This document shows, piece after piece, positions 24,479-33,756 of a DNA stretch of 64,000 nt (within the stretch, counting starts at the first letter, position 1; every line of letters begins with the position of its first letter). Source of the stretch: JAFNAG01 sp963721405 (GTDB taxonomy: Bacteria; Acidobacteriota; UBA6911); NCBI GenBank assembly GCA_963721405.1, contig CAVRJA010000005.1, positions 806,001 to 870,000 of the forward strand, given 5' to 3'. The translations under genes were made by a program, and so were the position numbers. The notes below the pieces were generated by a model that was not told where the DNA came from, searched no databases, and worked only from the letters and a program-made list of their open reading frames with translations.

Positions 24479-27400
24479 ATGGCAAAGCAGATGTTTCGGC
24501 AAACGCTGAGAGTGACGCTGATGTTCGGCGTTGCGTTTGCCATGGTGATAGGCGCCAATGCGTTCCAGACGGGCAGGCAGGCCCGGCCTGCTGCGACACA
24601 GGCGCAGGCACAGAAGAACGACGAGGAATACGCAAAGCGGATCCAGGACAACACCCCGGACAAGCGAATCCTGACCGAACTGGTCGACCACATGCCGCTT
24701 TCCGCGACCGTCCCTTCGCCGCTGGCTTTCTTCAAGTATGTGCCCGGCGAGGGCAATAAGGTCACGTACCACAAAGACATCGTTGCGTACTATGAAGCGC
24801 TCGACAAGGCGTCGGAGCGCGTCACGATGTGGGAGATCGGCAAGACCGACGAAGGGCGGCCCATGGTTGCGCTGGCCATCGCCGATGAGACGACGATCAA
24901 GAACCTCGACAAGTACAAGCAGATCACGGCCCAACTCACCGACCCGCGCAAGCTCACGGACGCCCGGGCGAAGGAACTTATCAAGACGGGCAAGCCGATC
25001 TATTGGGCGACCGGCAGCCTCCATTCGAGTGAAGCCGGCAGCCCGGAAATGCTCATCGAGCTCGCCTATCGACTGGCCGTGGAAGAGACTCCTTTCATCC
25101 AGCAGATCCGCAACGACAGCATCGTCGTCATCACGCCGGTTGCCGAAGTCGACGGGCACGAGCGCTATGTCGACACGCGGCGGGCCTCCGAGGCCGGCCA
25201 GCAGCTGCCATTCGTGTACTGGGGCCGTTACGTCGCGCACGACAACAACCGCGACGGGATCGGCATGGGGCTCGTTCTGACCCAGAACATTCTCAAGGCT
25301 TTCCTGGATCTGCATCCCCAGGTCATGCATGACCTGCACGAATCGGTAACCTTGCTCTACACGTCAACCGGGACCGGTCCCTACTATCCGGAAGTCGCGC
25401 CGGTCCTCGTGACCGAGTGGTGGTGGCTGGCGCAGACGGAAATCATGGAGATGACCAAGCGCGGCGTGCCGGGTGTTTGGACCTACAACTACTACGACGG
25501 CTGGGTTCCGAACTACATGTTCTGGATCGCGGTTACGCACAACTCCATCGGCAAGTTTTACGAGACGCAATCCTATGGCGCCGGCGGCCGCGGCGGCGCT
25601 CCTGCCCAGACCGGGCGGGCCGGTGCGCCTCCGGCGCAAGCGGCGCAGGCGGGCGGCCGCGGCCGCGGCGTCGGCGCGGGCCAGAGCCGCGAGTGGTATC
25701 GCCCGTACCCGGTGCCGCCCGAAGGCGTGCAGTGGAGCGGCCGCGAAAACATCAACATGCAGGAGTCCGCGATCCTGCTCGCTATGAACGCGGTGGCGAA
25801 AAACAGGGAGATGTTCCTGGAGAATTACTACATCAAGAACAAGATGATGATCGAGGAGGGCAAGACCCGCGAACCGTACGCCTGGGTCATACCGGCACAG
25901 CAGCGCCGTCGCGTCGAAGCGGCGGAGCTGATGAATTATTTCCGCCGGGATGCGGTCGAGGTGCACACGGCAACCGCTCCGTTTGCGATCGGGAACGTGC
26001 AAGTGGCGGCGGGAGACTACATCATCCGCCTGGACCAGCCCTATGGCGGGCTGGTCAACACCATGCTGGGAGTTCAGTGGTACCCGGAGCAGAACCCCCG
26101 CCCGTACGACGACACGGGCTGGTCTCTGCCGCTGCTCCGCAACGTGCAGACCTACAAGATCGATGACAAGAGCATCTTTGACAAGCCGATGGCGCTGGCT
26201 TCGGCCGATTTCAAAGCCCCCGGGACGATTGCCGGCAGCGGCGCCACTCTCGTCATAGATCACACGACCGACAACACGCTTGCCACATTCCGCTTCGCTA
26301 ATGCCGGAGTGAGGATGTCGGCGGCCGAGCAGGCGTTCGATCTTGGCGGCCATCACTTTGCCGCCGGGGCGTTTATCATTCAAAACGCCGATCGGGCGGC
26401 GCTCGAGCCCCAGATTCGCGGATACGGGCTCATGGCATGGGCGACCGACACAGCCCCCAGCGTTCCGATGCACGATCTCGATGTGCCGCGCATCGGATAC
26501 ATCCACTCCTGGTCGAGCACGCAGGATGAGGGGTGGGTGCGGCTGGTGTTCGACAAGCTCAAGGTGCCTTACACCTACTTCGGCGACAACCTTGTGCGCC
26601 AGGGCAACCTACGGGCAAAGTACGACGTGATCATCTACCCGAACGGCCCGATCACGGTGGACGGCGGCGAAATCCCGGTCACGGGGACGCCGCGGCCCTA
26701 CAAGAAGACCGACCTGACTCCGAACACCGGCACTCCCGATGCGACCGAGGACACGCGCGGCAGCCTTGGCCGCGACGGCCTTAAGGCACTGGAGGCTTTC
26801 GTGCAGGAGGGTGGTCTTCTGATCGCCGAGGGCGCCGCGGCTTCGCTGTTCCCCGACTACCGACTTGTCCCGGGAGTGACGACCGAACAGCCCGAAGGCC
26901 TGTATGCTCCAGGCGCGGTCATCAAAGCGATGCTCGGCGACAAGACGAGTCCGATTCTCTACGGCTATGATCAGAACGCGCTGGGTGTCATGTACAAGAA
27001 CGGGCCGAACCTGGCGCTTGGCGGCGGCGGCCGCGGCGGCGGTGGCGGGCGTGGCGGCGGCCTGCCCCCCGGAGTCGGCGGCGGCAACCTGCAGCCGATG
27101 GCCGCTCCGCCAAGGCTTACGACTCTGGAGGCGGGCCCTCCTCCTGTAGCGGCAACAGCAGGGGGACGCGGAGGCCGGGGCGGAGGCGGCGGATTCGCAT
27201 TCGGCGGCACGCCGGCAGCGAACGCACCGCGCGTGCTGCTGTCGTATCCTACTGATCCGAACGACCTGCTCCTGTCGGGTGAACTCGTCGGTGGCGCAGG
27301 CCTGGCAGGCAGGCCTGCGCTTGTCGATGCGACGCTCGGCAAGGGTCACATCGTCATGTTCGGCGTTCGCCCCTTCTGGCGCTATGAAACGCAGGGGAGC

Positions 27401-27487
27401 TTCTTCCTGGCGTTCAACGCGATCCTGAACTGGAACGATCTCAACGCCGGCCGCACGACTGCGGCCGCCACCCCGGAAAACCGGTGA
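24479..27487 (+). CDS. Exported M14-family zinc carboxypeptidase-like protein
   Basis: A 1002-residue secreted metallopeptidase. A signal segment (about residues 10-27) precedes the M14 domain. The zinc motif is His182-Ser-Ser-Glu185 in SLHSSEAGSPEM, with a further candidate ligand in VMHDLHES (about residues 283-288). The C-terminal half is long and includes a glutamine-amidotransferase-like or DUF-type beta region; I do not assign it. Three Gly/Arg/Ala-rich tracts are inserted (about residues 370-405, 845-865 and 895-910). The ATG at 24479 has GGAGGAAAG upstream. The family is common in Acidobacteriota; substrate unknown. Confidence 0.87.
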   Translation: MAKQMFRQTLRVTLMFGVAFAMVIGANAFQTGRQARPAATQAQAQKNDEEYAKRIQDNTPDKRILTELVDHMPLSATVPSPLAFFKYVPGEGNKVTYHKDIVAYYEALDKASERVTMWEIGKTDEGRPMVALAIADETTIKNLDKYKQITAQLTDPRKLTDARAKELIKTGKPIYWATGSLHSSEAGSPEMLIELAYRLAVEETPFIQQIRNDSIVVITPVAEVDGHERYVDTRRASEAGQQLPFVYWGRYVAHDNNRDGIGMGLVLTQNILKAFLDLHPQVMHDLHESVTLLYTSTGTGPYYPEVAPVLVTEWWWLAQTEIMEMTKRGVPGVWTYNYYDGWVPNYMFWIAVTHNSIGKFYETQSYGAGGRGGAPAQTGRAGAPPAQAAQAGGRGRGVGAGQSREWYRPYPVPPEGVQWSGRENINMQESAILLAMNAVAKNREMFLENYYIKNKMMIEEGKTREPYAWVIPAQQRRRVEAAELMNYFRRDAVEVHTATAPFAIGNVQVAAGDYIIRLDQPYGGLVNTMLGVQWYPEQNPRPYDDTGWSLPLLRNVQTYKIDDKSIFDKPMALASADFKAPGTIAGSGATLVIDHTTDNTLATFRFANAGVRMSAAEQAFDLGGHHFAAGAFIIQNADRAALEPQIRGYGLMAWATDTAPSVPMHDLDVPRIGYIHSWSSTQDEGWVRLVFDKLKVPYTYFGDNLVRQGNLRAKYDVIIYPNGPITVDGGEIPVTGTPRPYKKTDLTPNTGTPDATEDTRGSLGRDGLKALEAFVQEGGLLIAEGAAASLFPDYRLVPGVTTEQPEGLYAPGAVIKAMLGDKTSPILYGYDQNALGVMYKNGPNLALGGGGRGGGGGRGGGLPPGVGGGNLQPMAAPPRLTTLEAGPPPVAATAGGRGGRGGGGGFAFGGTPAANAPRVLLSYPTDPNDLLLSGELVGGAGLAGRPALVDATLGKGHIVMFGVRPFWRYETQGSFFLAFNAILNWNDLNAGRTTAAATPENR

Positions 27488-27752
27488 ACTCCGGGGCGTC
27501 CGGGCGCATCGGGCGCCCTCAGACCTAAAGGGTGCCGTTGCCGCGGCTGTCAGGGAGCTCCCGGAATCCCTGGCTGCCGCGCCGACGGCGCCCACTGCGC
27601 TCTTCGTCCGGCATTCCACGCAGTGGCGGGAGAGTGGCAGACTCCTCTGCAACGACCATCCGGGATTCGTGGGGCTGCGCGCTTGCACCGTTTGCTGCAC
27701 CGCCAGACGGTGCGCAGGCGTGTCGAGAACCCGACACAACAGGAGGTTTGGA

Positions 27753-29042
27753 ATGAGCCATCGCCGCGCCATTACCGCTGCCATCCTGCTTTTTCTTCTT
27801 GCATCGCTCGCCGCTGCCCAGGAACTTCCGACTGCGGCTGCCGAAGCGGCCGGTATGTCGACGGCACGGTTGAAACGTTTGTTATCAGTCTTCAAGGAGT
27901 TTGTCGACCGCGGCCAGATGGCAGGCGCCGTAATCGTGGTCATGCGAGACGGGAAAGCAGTCTGCCTGGAGCCGGTCGGCCGCATGGATGTCGAAACGAA
28001 CCGGCCCATGACGAAGGACGTTATCTTTCGCCTGGCTTCGATGTCCAAGGCCGTGACTTCGGTAGCGGCGGTCATGCTGATGGAGGAAGGTAAGCTGAGG
28101 CTGGCCGATCCTGTCTCGCGATTCCTTCCGGCTTTTCGTCAAACGACTGTCGCAGTACCACCCGCGAGCCCGGGTGGACGCATCGGGGTCATTCCTGCCA
28201 GGCGCGAAATCACGGTGCGTGACCTGCTCACCCACACCGCCGGAATCTCTTATGGCGACGGTCCGGCAGCGGCGCAATACAAGGCTGCCGGCATCATGGG
28301 CTGGTACCTTTCGGATAAGACGGAAGCGATCGCGCCCCTCATGGAGCGTCTCGCAACCCTCCCCTTCGATGCCCAGCCCGGCGAACGCTTCATCTACGGT
28401 TACAATACGGATATCCTCGGTGCGGTCATCGAGAAGGCATCCGGAATGAGCCTCGATCAGTTCTTCCGCACACGCATCTTTGATCCGCTGAAGATGTCCG
28501 ACTCGTATTTCTACCTGCCGCAGAACAAGCGTGACCGGTTGGCCACAGTCTATGGAGTGGGGCCGGACGGGCGGCTCGCGCGGGCACCCGAGAAAGGCAC
28601 GGGACAGGGCGATTACGTAGACGGCCCGCGGATGTGTTTTTCCGGAGGCGCCGGGCTGCTGTCGACAGCCGCCGATTACGCATGCTTTCTGCAGATGCTG
28701 CTCAACGGCGGTGAACTCGACGGCGTCCGGCTCCTCAGTCCCAAGTCCGTCGAGATGATGACTGCCAATCACGTCGGCGCGCTATACAGCAATGGCGATT
28801 TCGGTTTCGGCCTCGGCTTCGAGATTGTTACCGATTTGGGCCGATCAGCACTTCCCGGGTCGGTCGGCCAGTTCAGCTGGGGGAGCGCCTACTATTCGCG
28901 ATACTTTGTAGACCCAAGGGAAAAGCTGGTCGCGTTGTTCCTGACGCAGCTTATTCCTGCCGGAAACGTGGATCTCAACGACCGGTTCCATTACCTCGTC
29001 TATCAGGCCATGGTCGGCCCTGTACCGGCTTCGGGCCGTTGA
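27753..29042 (+). CDS. Exported serine hydrolase, beta-lactamase class C type (S12)
   Basis: A 429-residue exported member of the penicillin-binding-protein/beta-lactamase fold. It has a signal peptide (about 6-23, ending AAAQ). The nucleophile motif is S96-M-S-K99 in RLASMSKAVTS and the second motif is Tyr215 in FIYGYNTDILG. Such proteins can be esterases, D-amino-acid peptidases or lactamases and I cannot choose. The ATG follows an ideal AGGAGG site with a 6-base gap; the frame is open 28 codons further up but without a signal peptide there. It follows the M14 gene by 265 bases. Confidence 0.87.
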   Translation: MSHRRAITAAILLFLLASLAAAQELPTAAAEAAGMSTARLKRLLSVFKEFVDRGQMAGAVIVVMRDGKAVCLEPVGRMDVETNRPMTKDVIFRLASMSKAVTSVAAVMLMEEGKLRLADPVSRFLPAFRQTTVAVPPASPGGRIGVIPARREITVRDLLTHTAGISYGDGPAAAQYKAAGIMGWYLSDKTEAIAPLMERLATLPFDAQPGERFIYGYNTDILGAVIEKASGMSLDQFFRTRIFDPLKMSDSYFYLPQNKRDRLATVYGVGPDGRLARAPEKGTGQGDYVDGPRMCFSGGAGLLSTAADYACFLQMLLNGGELDGVRLLSPKSVEMMTANHVGALYSNGDFGFGLGFEIVTDLGRSALPGSVGQFSWGSAYYSRYFVDPREKLVALFLTQLIPAGNVDLNDRFHYLVYQAMVGPVPASGR

Positions 29043-29088
29043 GGCACGGCGGGCTGCCGTAGTTTTCGGGATCGGGCACACAGTCCAC

Positions 29089-29340
29089 GTGTCGGACCGT
29101 TCTCATCACGGCCTGGCCGGCTGCCTGGTCAGCCTGTTTTTGCTTTCCATGAGCCAGGTAGTTATGGCCTCCGGAGTTTTCACATTTCTGCTGTTCTGGG
29201 AGGCGATGTCACTCAGATTGCCTGTCGACAACCCGTCGACGCACCTGGAACTCAAGATGATCCATGAAGCCATGATCCTGGAATACTCCGGACGGCACCT
29301 GGCGCTGATGGAGTGGGCGGCATCGATGAAATTTTCGAAT
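29089..29340 (+). pseudogene. Relic fusing fragments of hydrogenase-4 subunits HyfB and HyfC
   Basis: Residues about 15-42 (FLLSMSQVVMASGVFTFLLFWEAMSL) look like the N-terminal membrane region of HyfB, an antiporter-like subunit of group 4 hydrogenases. Residues 43-84 (RLPVDNPSTHLELKMIHEAM and following) match the C-terminal part of HyfC, the NuoH-like subunit. The join is near 29214, in frame. The simplest reading is one large deletion running from within hyfB to near the end of hyfC. The frame continues to 29529 as meaningless sequence. No other hydrogenase gene is seen. I place weight on the HyfC half; the HyfB half is shorter. Confidence 0.72.
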
Positions 29341-29444
29341 GCTGCAACAAGAGCTTCAATCTCTCCTATTCCGGCAACGATCTCTGATCCCCCGGAAGAA
29401 TCGGGCGCTTTTCACCGGGCTTGGTTCAGAACGAATCACGGGGA

Positions 29445-30191
29445 TCATGGGAGTTGCACGGTCAGGCCGTCAGTCGCGAGCTCCAGTTCGATTTCATCCC
29501 TGTGCGCGAGCACTTCCCTGCCGAGGTGAGTCAGCACCAGCCGGGAGGTGCCGAATCGTTCGCGGTTCTCATAAAGGCGCGGATAGTCAAGGTGGATGGG
29601 CAGGCGCGTTTCAAAAAAGCAGCACTCACAGATGAAAAGATCCGTGTCCTGGGCGTGCACGACCAGATCCTCAGTCCAGCCCGTATCGCCGGAATAGAGA
29701 ATCCGGCGCCCGGCGGTTTGAATTCCGAGCCCCAGCGAGATTTCCTGCTCCTGATGGGGCACCCTGAACGGTGTGACCCGGAGGCTGCCCACATTGTGCG
29801 GCATTCCGGGCACCAGCTCCGTGTATTCGAGTCGGAAAGGCAGTGGTTTGGCCGCAAGGTCCCGATACATGGCGGCATAGAGATTCGCCACCCTTGCTTC
29901 GATTCCCGGGGGGCCACAGATGCGCAGCGGGCGCGGACGCGGGGTTTCGAATATGTACTCCAGAAACAGGAAGGGAAGTCCGGCGAAGTGATCCCCATGG
30001 AAGTGGCTGAGGAAAACGGTATCTATCGCGCCGGCTTCGATTCCCTGTCGCTTCAGGGAAGCGAGCGTCGTGGCCCCGCAATCCAACAGGAACACGGTTT
30101 CGCGGGTGTCAACCAGGTAGGCTGCCTGGTTGCGGCCGGCCGCACAAAACGAATCGCCGGAACCGAGAAATCGCACGTCTGCCGGTGACAT
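29445..30191 (-). CDS. Metallo-beta-lactamase-fold hydrolase, RNase Z-like
   Basis: A 248-residue binuclear zinc hydrolase. The motif HFHGDHFAG (about residues 60-68) supplies the metal ligands, with SGDTGWTEDL and the late LTHLGRE stretch giving the further ligands. The layout resembles RNase Z and the related phosphodiesterases, but the tRNase Z exosite arm is not clear. I chose ATG 30191; the frame is open 18 codons further. It converges on the hydrogenase relic. No partner genes are evident. Confidence 0.83.
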   Translation of the reverse strand: MSPADVRFLGSGDSFCAAGRNQAAYLVDTRETVFLLDCGATTLASLKRQGIEAGAIDTVFLSHFHGDHFAGLPFLFLEYIFETPRPRPLRICGPPGIEARVANLYAAMYRDLAAKPLPFRLEYTELVPGMPHNVGSLRVTPFRVPHQEQEISLGLGIQTAGRRILYSGDTGWTEDLVVHAQDTDLFICECCFFETRLPIHLDYPRLYENRERFGTSRLVLTHLGREVLAHRDEIELELATDGLTVQLP

Positions 30192-30427
30192 TCTGGTAGT
30201 ATAGCATCCGGGTCCGGTCGCTCCTATCCCGCCTTCAACCCCCATACCTGTTTTTTTGCTGACTCGCTCTTGCGAGTCTTGTTATGCTGTCGCCCAAGCC
30301 GGCTTGCCACCGGGTCGTCGCTCTTTTGGAATGCACTGATCGCGGGTTGGCCGAGGACGATGTTTGACGCAGAGGCCGCCCAGTTCACCTCATTATTCCA
30401 CTTGCACGTGACAGTGAGCGAGGGGCT

Positions 30428-32230
30428 ATGGAACCGGTATCCTGGATATTCGAGTTCATTCTGGGGACGATGTTGTTTGCGGGGGTTAGTGCGGCGCCGG
30501 GAAGCGACCTCTTCGAGATCGACCTTCAGGCTCTTGCCGGAGCCTGGGACAGCGGCCACGGTTCGCCCGCGAATCCATACACGCTGCGGCACGCCGAATT
30601 GAAACGGCGCGTGGAAAACCTGGCGAAGGATTTTCCCGGGCTGGTGAGACTCGAGACCGCGGGAACTTCGGTGGAAGGTCGCGAGATATTCCTGCTTACG
30701 GCGGGGCGGGGCCCGGAACGGATTCTCCTGTGGTCGCAAATGCACGGGGATGAGCCGACGGCAACATGCGCGCTGTTGGACCTGCTCCAGTATTTCGGCA
30801 GCCATCGCGGAGAGCCGTGGATCGCGGCCGTCCTCGAAAAATATTCGCTTCTGATCGTGCCCATGCTCAATCCTGACGGCGCCGAGCGCATGCAACGGCG
30901 CAACGCCCAGGGCATCGATATCAACCGGGATGCGCGCGCCCTGCAAACCCCCGAAGGAAGACTGCTCAAAGAAGTCCGGGACCGCTACCGGCCTTTCCTG
31001 GGTTTCAATCTCCACAACCAGAACGCCACTACGACTGTCGGCGACACAGGACAGGTTGCGAGCATCGCACTCCTGGCAGTCGCCGCGGACGCCCAGAGGG
31101 CTGCGCAAAGCAGCGTCCTGGCCAAGCAGGTTACCGCTGTGGCTTACGAGGCACTGTCGCCGTTCGTCTACGGCCACATCTCGCGCTACGACGAGGGGTT
31201 CAACCCGAGAGCATTTGGTGACAATCTGACGCTGTGGGGCACTCCGATCGTGCTCATCGAGAGCGGCGGAAATCCGGCCGGCGAACCGATCAACTTCGGC
31301 GTCAAGCTGAATTTCGTTGCTTTGTCGGCAGTGTTGAATTCGCTGGCGACCGGCCGCGTGAAAAACGCGAATCCCGCCGTTTTTGACGCGCTCAAGATGA
31401 ACAGCGACAATCCCATCTATGACACCATTCTGCAGAACGCACGAATCTTTACCGGCACCGGGATCCCCTTGTTTCGGGGAGATATCGCCGTGCGCGCGGA
31501 TATGCGGGCCGGATCGCGCGGCCAGGCTGTAATTGCGGAAATCGGCGACCTGGGAGTTTACACGGCTCACCAGACGATCGATTGCGGCAACTATCTGGTC
31601 ACTCCGGGACTGATCGCGTGGGATCCCGACAGGTCGATTTTTGACGCCAGGCGCACGGACACGGGATATCTGGAGCGCGGCATCACGACGCTGCTGGAAA
31701 CGGCGCGTTGGGAAGATCTCGCGTCCAGGCGTCCCGTCCCACGGGAATGGAGCAGCTCAACGCGCCTGGTGAACTGGGGCTACGTGGTCACAGGCGCACC
31801 CTCGGGCAGTACGGAAAGGGATCAACTGCGGCTGGCAGAGTGGCTGGGCGCCGGGGCGCGTGCCCTGGTCGCCGCGGCCGGCGGCGCACCAGCTGGAATC
31901 GCGGGGATGGAAGCGATTCCCCGCTGGTTTGGACTCACGGCGATCGCGGAAGTTGACGCCCGCCGATACCGCGCGCCTGCGAGCTGGGAAGGAGGAATTG
32001 TGGAGGTGCTCACGCGCTACGCATCCGACGCCGGCGGCAAGTTCGCACTGGGCAGGCGTGGAGTGATCGCCCAGGGGGCGCCCGCGGACCTGGTGATCTG
32101 GACGGTCCCGCCGGAAAGCTCCGCCCCGGACCTGCGCAATTGCAGGCCTCGCTTTGTTCTGCTCGACGGACGACTGCTCGACTTGTCGCAATCGGTATCC
32201 GGCAGCTATGGCCGATTCCTCAGCCGGTGA
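30428..32230 (+). CDS. M14 carboxypeptidase fused to an amidohydrolase-like region
   Basis: A 600-residue, probably exported protein with two parts. Residues 50-310 form an M14 zinc carboxypeptidase with a complete site: His106 and Glu109 (MHGDEPTAT), His196 (FNLHNQN) and Glu278 (VLIESGG). Residues about 338-395 resemble the first beta-sandwich strands of amidohydrolases (NARIFTGTGIPLFRGDIAV and IDCGNYLVTPGLI), and 537-600 resemble their closing strands (GRRGVIAQGAPADLVIW, RFVLLDGRLL). The usual metal motif after VTPGLI (Asp-x-His-x-His) is missing and the barrel between is far too short. The second part is therefore probably a non-catalytic module. The start has a weak ribosome site. Confidence 0.83.
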   Translation: MEPVSWIFEFILGTMLFAGVSAAPGSDLFEIDLQALAGAWDSGHGSPANPYTLRHAELKRRVENLAKDFPGLVRLETAGTSVEGREIFLLTAGRGPERILLWSQMHGDEPTATCALLDLLQYFGSHRGEPWIAAVLEKYSLLIVPMLNPDGAERMQRRNAQGIDINRDARALQTPEGRLLKEVRDRYRPFLGFNLHNQNATTTVGDTGQVASIALLAVAADAQRAAQSSVLAKQVTAVAYEALSPFVYGHISRYDEGFNPRAFGDNLTLWGTPIVLIESGGNPAGEPINFGVKLNFVALSAVLNSLATGRVKNANPAVFDALKMNSDNPIYDTILQNARIFTGTGIPLFRGDIAVRADMRAGSRGQAVIAEIGDLGVYTAHQTIDCGNYLVTPGLIAWDPDRSIFDARRTDTGYLERGITTLLETARWEDLASRRPVPREWSSSTRLVNWGYVVTGAPSGSTERDQLRLAEWLGAGARALVAAAGGAPAGIAGMEAIPRWFGLTAIAEVDARRYRAPASWEGGIVEVLTRYASDAGGKFALGRRGVIAQGAPADLVIWTVPPESSAPDLRNCRPRFVLLDGRLLDLSQSVSGSYGRFLSR

Positions 32231-32263
32231 TTGCCTAGATATGAGATGTTCCTGCCGGCATCA

Positions 32264-33226
32264 TCAACCGGTGGCGTGCCTGCGCAAGGCAAGGCATTCA
32301 AATGGGAAGGCTGGTTTCATGCCGAGGCGCATGACGGTATCGGCAATCCTTCTCGGCTTGCCCCAATCGCTCCAGAGGACCCCCTTCAGTTCGACTGTCG
32401 CGATCTGGTCGGCGACACGCGCCAGAAGGTCGCTGGAGAAGTTCCGGACCGGCATCACCCGATAGATCGAGTCAATCATGGCATTTTCGACTGCCAGGCC
32501 GATGGCGTCGCCCAATTGCTCGAACAGCGATATCACCTCCGGCATGCAGCGCCAGCCAAGTTTCCAGATGGTCTCCGCCTTCGCGGCGAATACGAGTGTG
32601 TTCCAGAGCGCCCCGGAGGCCATGGCGGCACGTGCCTGGTCCGAAGCGGGTTTTTCCTCAAATCGCTCGACGGATCTTATTGTGCATTCGTGGGGACAGC
32701 TCAGTACCCTTTCCGGCCAGATCCAGCCGTACTCAGGGTCCAGCTTGTTTGGGGCAACTCCCAGGAGGACCAGACGTTCCGGAAAGAGTTCGGTAGCGCG
32801 CACCGCCTGACGCACCGACTCGAGGAATGGTTTTTCGGGGAATATGAAGTGGTCCGAAGGATAGATGACCACTGTTGCGCCGGGATCCCGGGCCCGGACA
32901 TACGTCAGGGGCAGTAAGATCCCGGCGGCCGTGCCGCGGTCGCTCGGTTGTCGAACAACAGTCCCGACGGGACGCCCGGGAAGCTTCAACCAACCGCGCC
33001 GGTCATGCGCCTGCTTGGTTACGATCACCCTCTGTTCCGACGATGCCAGTTGGTCCGCCCGATCGACGGTGTGCTGCAGCATCGACCTCGTGCCGACGAA
33101 GGCGCAGTACTGTTTTGGCTTGGCCCGCCCGAGCCAACGCCGGATGAAAGGCCGGGTGCGTTTCCCTTCTCCTCCCGCCAGGATAATCGACCACAATTGC
33201 TTACGTTCCTCCAATCCGTCATGCAT
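32264..33226 (-). CDS. Mannose-1-phosphate guanylyltransferase-type nucleotidyltransferase
   Basis: A 320-residue sugar-phosphate nucleotidyltransferase. The nucleotide loop ILAGGEGKRTRPF (about residues 14-26) and the PKQYCAFVG stretch fit GDP-mannose pyrophosphorylases, as do VVIYPSDHF and FEEKP. The C-terminal SDWGKPRR corresponds to the family Trp-x-Asp-x-Gly site. There is no fused isomerase domain. ATG 33226 follows GGAGGGTGG. It would supply GDP-mannose for glycans, but no export or glycosyltransferase cluster is adjacent. Confidence 0.85.
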   Translation of the reverse strand: MHDGLEERKQLWSIILAGGEGKRTRPFIRRWLGRAKPKQYCAFVGTRSMLQHTVDRADQLASSEQRVIVTKQAHDRRGWLKLPGRPVGTVVRQPSDRGTAAGILLPLTYVRARDPGATVVIYPSDHFIFPEKPFLESVRQAVRATELFPERLVLLGVAPNKLDPEYGWIWPERVLSCPHECTIRSVERFEEKPASDQARAAMASGALWNTLVFAAKAETIWKLGWRCMPEVISLFEQLGDAIGLAVENAMIDSIYRVMPVRNFSSDLLARVADQIATVELKGVLWSDWGKPRRIADTVMRLGMKPAFPFECLALRRHATG

Positions 33227-33756
33227 GTGCCACCCTCCATATTCTTGTGTGAAACTTGAATCGCGAATGAATGGGATGTTCACCACGCACCGGGATGAAA
33301 CAGGTGCTTTTTCTATACCCGAATGGATCCTGTTCCCCATTTAGCGGGGGGAGAACAAGGATCCGGCAACGTCAATGAGCAAGATCGGTATTTTTAGAGC
33401 AATTGCGGCGCCAGACGGAATGGAAACGTTAACAGCAAACCGGAGAAGCGGTTAGGCATTTTCCTTCCTTGAAGTCTACGCGGGGAGGCCGGAGAATCGG
33501 GGAATTCCTCCTCGCCGCATGAAGGGTTGCTTTGGAATCAGCCGTAGAGGTCAGTTTGGAGACCGGGCTGAAGCCCGGGGCCACATGAATGCAGTTTTTC
33601 AAATTTCCGGGGAGAGGCAGCGGCCAATGTTCTTGCCGGAGGCGAGTCCGCATTTACGCCTTGCTTCTGTCGGCAGACACGCGTTACAAGAGTCTGCTGT
33701 CGACAAGCCCGATGCGAGAGGTCGAAAACCTGGATGAAGACTGGATCTGCCTGATC
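33227..33756. other. Spacer with the second copy of the 112-bp dispersed repeat
   Basis: Sequence 33514-33625 repeats 3776-3887, including the palindromic core CGGGCTGAAGCCCG at 33563-33576. No other gene or clear promoter is seen in this 530-base spacer. The downstream gene frame stays open back to 33589, inside the repeat. Confidence 0.75.

Noticed and set aside
29341..29444. Further hydrogenase gene fragments after the HyfC relic
   Set aside because: Open frames exist in two phases, but I could not match either to a hydrogenase subunit.
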